DNA from: Rhyacichthys aspro
Taxonomy: Eukaryota; Chordata; Actinopteri; Gobiiformes; Rhyacichthyidae
DNA: 64,000 nucleotides
Assembly: GCA_036850595.1 (NCBI GenBank)
Contig: CM072151.1
Location: forward strand, 22,669,307 to 22,733,306
Reading direction: 5' to 3'
The notes under the pieces: model-generated
Told to the model about the DNA's origin: nothing
What the model saw: only the letters and a program-made list of their open reading frames with translations
Database searches by the model: none
Translations under genes and position numbers: made by a program
Part shown: in pieces, positions 60,901-64,000 of the stretch
How the letters are laid out: each line of letters starts with the position of its first letter
Position numbering within the stretch: the stretch's first letter is position 1

Positions 60901-63900
60901 CCCTTGCCCAGGTCTCTTCCTCTTCTCCTGCTCCACCTAAACCTGTTCCAGCTCCTGCTTCAGCAGCTCATCTTTTTCCGAGCCCAGAGTGGGGGTCCTT
61001 GCATGGTATGCTGGAGATCCTGGAAACTGCCAAGTGACAGGAACTCCACAGCCCAAAGTTATGGCTTGCTGCTTGGGCTAAGAGATTTGCATCAGAGACG
61101 ATGGTGTTGCATAATAATGTCGTCTTTATGTGCCCGACGCCTCAGTCACTGGTATGTGTTCATCTACATGAATTCCCATTTGTCCTGTCTCTTAACAAGG
61201 ATACATGGAAGTCACAATCTCCAATCTGTGGATCCTCCTGCAATTTGTCATCCTCAAAGTAAGTGCAGGAATAAAATACTATAAGACAACAATAGAAAAA
61301 TAAAAACAGAATGCGAGGTAAAATGATAAAAAAATAATAAATAAATAAATAAATAACAAAAAACACTAAAAACTAATAAAATCTAATTAAAAAAATATTT
61401 AAATGAACCAAAAGTAATAAATAATATGATTTCAGCCTGGTTTTAAAAGAAAACGGTAGAGACACATTTCAGAGCGAGTGGAAAAGAGTTCTGGGTGCTA
61501 CTATCACTCCTCAGTGGTGATGGAGAATCTTTGCAGGAAAGTTTCACATTTGGAAGACAAGATTCGAAGCTCATGTCACTAAACAAGAACCTGTTTCACT
61601 TGAAAACAGCACTGTGTTTTTCTCCAGCAATTTTCCAACTCGAAAAGGAGAAGGTGATGTAGGCTGGCCAAGTAGTGGTGAAAAGAAGTTGGACAGCTCT
61701 AAGTTGTTGTTCCAGGGATTAGGAAGGGAGTGTCTGTGCTTACACTGCACAACAAAATGGCCATGTAGAACAGCCAGTGGTAGAGTCAAGTGATTCACTT
61801 TTGTCATCAGTACACTTAAGAGCGGCAAATCAGTTTGGAGTGTCTGAGATCAGCTGCTCAAGTGGCTAGCTTGTCCCTTATGTTGAGAATGGCTGCAGAA
61901 TGAGCCATGGTTGTGTTATTTTCTCAGTGACATGAAATGTAATGCCAGAAAGATGACACTTAATAGGCGCTCTGCTTTAAACCTTTACACAACTGTCCCC
62001 GTCACCTTCTGCTTTTGACTGTGAAAATCTTGCCCAAAATGTGAGCACGCAGCATGGAGAACACTGCACTTTATTGGGGCAGTGTGATATGTGTAATACA
62101 CATAAAATCATGCAATATACAACATCTTAAATGTCCACAAGATGTCTCCCTTGACAACTCAATGACATCAATAATAATACCGTATTTTCCGGACTATAAG
62201 CCGCTACTTTTTTCCCACGCTTTGAACCATGCAGCTTATACAGAGATGCGGCTTTTCTATGAATTTTTCTTCAGCCCTCAGGGGGGCGCTCTAGCAGGAA
62301 GTGCAAAAACGAGACAGCGGTAGTCAGTACAAACAAGAAAGCGCCAGTTTTTATCATTCAATGGTTTTTATTCTTAGCACATGCAACCCAAGACGCACAA
62401 CAGCAAAATACGGTAATATTTTTACACCCTCAGCCCCTCATAATGGAAAACAAATGAAGTGACAGTGGTTTGGTGTTCAGTAGTTTCAATGCTCAGGAGG
62501 AAGATGAATAGTGACTTGTGGTTTCAGTGCACGGGAGAATGAAGCGACTTTAATAGTTGCGCAGTTGCACTTTAACAGTGCGCAGGAAGAAAAAGTGACA
62601 GTGGTTTGGTGTTCAGTGGTTTCAGTACGCAGGAGGAAAAAAAATAAAGCAACTTGGTTTTAGTGCACAGGAGGAAGATGAATAAAACCATCAATGACTT
62701 TTCTGTTTTGTTTGATCAGCACTTTTACTGCCGTGTTACAGGCACTGTTCGGAAACAATCAGTTCAGGTATATGAATAAACACTTATGGTACAAAATCTT
62801 TCTATGTAAATATCTTATTTCTCAGCCTGGATATCGGCGGCTTATAGTCCGGGGCGGCTTATATGTGATAAAATATATATTTCTTTTAAATTTTAGTGGG
62901 TGCGGCTTATATTTAGGTGCGCTCTATAATCCGGAAAATACGGTAATTAAAAAAAAAAAAAAAAAAATGTAACAGCAGCAATGTCACAGTAACCATTGAT
63001 ATATTCCTTCAATTAAGAACTGTGAAGAGAGAAACTCTGAGAGAAGTGTCTGGATTGTTACAAGAGATTATCCCACTGAGCCGAGAATGTTTCTTTTTAT
63101 TTTAATCAGATCAAAACAATAAAAAATATTTTTTTTAAATTAGAACACAAAACAACAGATATTCAGCCCTGCAACGAACTGGCCACTGTCCAGGGTGTAC
63201 CCCGCCTAAGGCCCAAAGCTGCTGGGATAGGCTCCAGCCACCCGCAACCCCACGAGTGGGATAAGCGGTAGAAAATGAATGAATGAATGAATGAACAACA
63301 GATATGATTCTGATAGTGGGATATTTATTGTCACAGACATCACAGACACCATTTGACCAGTCTGAACAGCCATTCAGTGTAGCCCTTGTCTCTGGCTTTT
63401 GTCGTACTGCTGAAGAGCATCTAGTGGAGTTTCTTAATGACTGCTTTTGACTGAGAGTTTTTCTTCAATCACTTCACAAATTGTGGAAGAAATTATAGCA
63501 TGCAAAGGACCCTTGCTCCAGTAAGTCAATCGTTTACTTCACTCTTTCTTATCATCATGAAGTGGGTCTGGATGCTCTCCTATTGACCGCAGCTTCCATT
63601 AGATATCAATACAAGCAACCAATCAGAATCGTTTATTTAAAATGGGGCGGGCTTTAAACGTTGCTTTGTTTTTCTGATCAGTTGTATGTTCACAAACTTC
63701 ATTGCTCTCTGCCACAGATGTGCACATGGTCTGTGTAGCATTCTGATTGCTTTTATGTCTATTTGTCCCACCTCCTGGAAGTCAAACTCAACCACACTGA
63801 TTTTTTTGTGTAGAACAGCCTGGTGAGACCCTGGTGTTCTCGGTGTTCTTACCGTATAAGGTCAAGAAGAGCGTCGGCAGAGCTCATGATTGGTTTGCCG

Positions 63901-64000
63901 CTGTCCTCGGAGTCTTCTTTCTGTGCCGCACCACCAGGGTGAATAATGGATACCATGATGATCCCCACTATGACTGCCACAAAGGTGGTCCACAGGTAAT
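51667..64000 (-). CDS. slc1a7: Excitatory amino acid transporter 5, Na+-dependent glutamate transporter (partial gene, 9 exons, 5' end beyond window)
   Basis: EAAT5 takes up glutamate with Na+ and conducts Cl-; it is mainly retinal, in photoreceptors and bipolar cells (family knowledge). On the minus strand, exons 63853-64000 (open), 60205-60247, 59883-60114, 59706-59805, 56465-56698, 55323-55517, 53061-53195, 52835-52934 and 51667-51927 join in phase to ~482 aa. They cover TM3 (YLWTTFVAVIVGIIMVSIIH), TM4-TM6, hairpin HP1 (TSS|[9 protein letters not shown]), TM7 ([18 protein letters not shown]), HP2 ([13 protein letters not shown]) and TM8 with the substrate-binding Asp and Arg (VDWALDRFRT). 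The tail ends ETNV, a PDZ ligand. TM1, TM2 and the N-terminus (about 80 residues) lie past the right edge. EAAT5 is favoured over other EAATs by the ETNV end and by podn synteny. Confidence 0.93.
52609..52652. repeat. Perfect 22-bp tandem duplication in the last slc1a7 intron
   Basis: taattaaggcttcacttagt plus tg occurs twice with no gap (52609-52630, 52631-52652). Confidence 0.9.
52835..52934 (-). CDS. slc1a7: slc1a7 exon: TM8 end
   Basis: Encodes DRFRTMVNVMGDALATGIMA and HICRKDFIQEGDG. It contains the conserved substrate-binding Asp-Arg region. Acceptor ccacAG, donor GTGAGT, phase 0. Confidence 0.95.
53061..53195 (-). CDS. slc1a7: slc1a7 exon: HP2 and start of TM8
   Basis: Encodes [34 protein letters not shown] and ITLIIAVDWA. 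Donor GTATGT splits the Leu codon before DRFRT, phase 2. Confidence 0.95.
54280..55300 (-). mobile_element. RTE-like LINE fragment in slc1a7 intron
   Basis: The minus strand reads ALSPFLFAGVMDRLTDEVRQ, then WTMMFVDDIVICSESREQVE and RMKVSHSKTEYMCVNE. The catalytic FADD of the family is FVDD here, so the RT is dead in one copied residue as well as by frameshifts. The 3' part continues to about 54280. Same strand as slc1a7. Confidence 0.8.
55323..55517 (-). CDS. slc1a7: slc1a7 exon: HP1 second half and TM7
   Basis: Encodes [40 protein letters not shown] and [20 protein letters not shown]. The NMDGT and AAIFIAQ motifs are family hallmarks. Acceptor ttcAG, donor GTAAGT. Confidence 0.95.
56465..56698 (-). 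CDS. slc1a7: slc1a7 exon: TM5, TM6 and HP1 first half
   Basis: Encodes YFPFGIVFLVAGKILEM, GFYAVTVVFGLVLHGLFILP and RGILQALLIALATSS. Acceptor taccAG, donor GTACAG, phase 2, splitting the serine-rich HP1 tip. Confidence 0.94.
57117..57696 (+). mobile_element. Tigger-like MITE in slc1a7 intron
   Basis: Ends CAGTGGTCCCTCGC at 57117 and GGACCACTG ending at 57696, with TA on both sides; 580 bp. On + it contains MSAKRSAPTKAPAVAPKRPR then KMLRFEL and a stop (57417-57500), the same peptide as in the 23.6-kb element. It has no nested insertion and so shows the ancestral state of that site. Confidence 0.88.
57876..58763 (+). mobile_element. hAT element with transposase N-terminal remnant in slc1a7 intron, exact target duplication
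   Basis: Ends CAGTGGTGGGCCGTCA and GCATGGCCCGCCACTG, near-inverted. TGAATTCA flanks both sides (57868-57875 and 58764-58771). From 58337 the + strand reads MAEGGEEIDLVADILSMPFS, RRAFHKKLNIVRRGQP, then after a frameshift SQQGKGFVRHFQTSNYEQYP and WLTASEKRCKL, the start of a ZMYM1-like hAT transposase. The catalytic part is absent. Confidence 0.92.
59706..59805 (-). CDS. slc1a7: slc1a7 exon: TM4-TM5 region
   Basis: Encodes IMLGRMGPNGSALVNFCQSL, then NEAVLRIVAIVIW across the junction. Acceptor ttccAG, donor GTAAGA, phase 2. Confidence 0.93.
59883..60114 (-). CDS. slc1a7: slc1a7 exon: extracellular loop and start of TM4
   Basis: Encodes YRTSSEIIVKTNPTVSQTPS, RRTLIYGIQADNGTDIQNFA and LTPPPDVV, then SDGMNVLGIVIFSATMG. 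NGT is a possible glycosylation site. Donor GTGAGT, phase 1. Confidence 0.93.
60205..60247 (-). CDS. slc1a7: slc1a7 43-nt exon
   Basis: A micro-exon encoding RNMFPSNLVQATFQQ across the junction. Acceptor tttcAG, donor GTGAGA; phases fit both neighbours. Confidence 0.9.
61337..61357. repeat. (AAAT)n microsatellite
   Basis: About five aaat units in a slc1a7 intron, followed by further A-rich sequence. Confidence 0.85.
62180..62943. mobile_element. TA-flanked MITE, long copy, in slc1a7 intron
   Basis: Begins CCGTATTTTCCGGACTATAA and ends AATCCGGAAAATACGG, with TA on both sides; 764 bp. Its right ~365 bp are almost identical to 16473-16842, suggesting recent activity. No transposase frame. The TA target suggests a Tc1/mariner-type origin, but the family is not certain. 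A poly-A tract follows at 62950. Confidence 0.85.
63172..63297 (+). repeat. 3' end of the tRNA-derived SINE-like repeat
   Basis: gtccagggtgtaccccgcct, gctgggataggctccagcca and a (tgaa)n tail: the 3' third of the family at 28660-28950, 5'-truncated. Confidence 0.75.
63636..63780. repeat. Dispersed repeat, copy B
   Basis: Partner of 23108-23255 (taaaatggggcgggctttaa, tgtctatttgtcccacctcc). Family unknown. Confidence 0.65.
63853..64000 (-). CDS. slc1a7: slc1a7 exon with TM3 (open at window edge)
   Basis: Encodes YLWTTFVAVIVGIIMVSIIH, then an acidic loop (QKEDSEDSGKP) and SSADALLDLI. Donor GTAAGA on the minus strand. The true 5' border is not in the window. Confidence 0.92.

Overview
The window looks like teleost fish nuclear DNA. 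It is AT-rich and carries intron-rich vertebrate genes with GT-AG splice sites. The space between exons is packed with transposon families typical of fish: hAT elements, Tigger-like elements, LINEs of several kinds and a tRNA-derived SINE-like repeat. No RNA genes, CRISPR arrays or prokaryotic features are visible.

Three protein-coding genes can be rebuilt exon by exon with consistent splice phases. (1) A stand-alone sterol carrier protein 2 gene (scp2b-like, + strand, 3075-7883, 5 coding exons, 138 aa) ends in the peroxisomal signal AKL. (2) podn (podocan, + strand, 31717-45957, 10 coding exons, 581 aa) encodes a secreted leucine-rich-repeat protein. (3) slc1a7 (EAAT5-type glutamate transporter, - strand) occupies 51667 to the right edge and runs off it; nine exons give about 482 C-terminal residues from TM3 to a C-terminal ETNV PDZ ligand. 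From general knowledge of the human map, SCP2(+)-PODN(+)-SLC1A7(-) is also the order and orientation in human 1p32, so this is a block of conserved synteny. The genes are neighbours by descent; nothing suggests a joint pathway.

Layout: 1-2.9 kb, a LINE fragment and a hAT element. 3.1-8.9 kb, scp2b. 9-31.7 kb, a gene-free stretch with hAT elements, an L1-type LINE, an L2/Rex-like LINE, a Tigger-like element and a 1.7-kb tandem duplication. 31.7-46.4 kb, podn, whose introns hold two fragments of one LINE family, a hAT transposase pseudogene and a short hAT element. 46.4-51.4 kb, intergenic, with a BED-finger transposase fossil and a LINE endonuclease fragment. 51.4-64 kb, slc1a7, with an RTE-like LINE, a Tigger-like MITE, a hAT and another MITE in its introns.

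I found no convincing new biological system. The most distinctive observations are an 11-codon copy of podn exon 1 inside podn intron 3, a near-perfect 1.7-kb tandem duplication, five hAT insertions whose 8-bp target duplications fix their borders to the base, and a proline-rich SH3-type motif next to the PDZ ligand in the slc1a7 tail.
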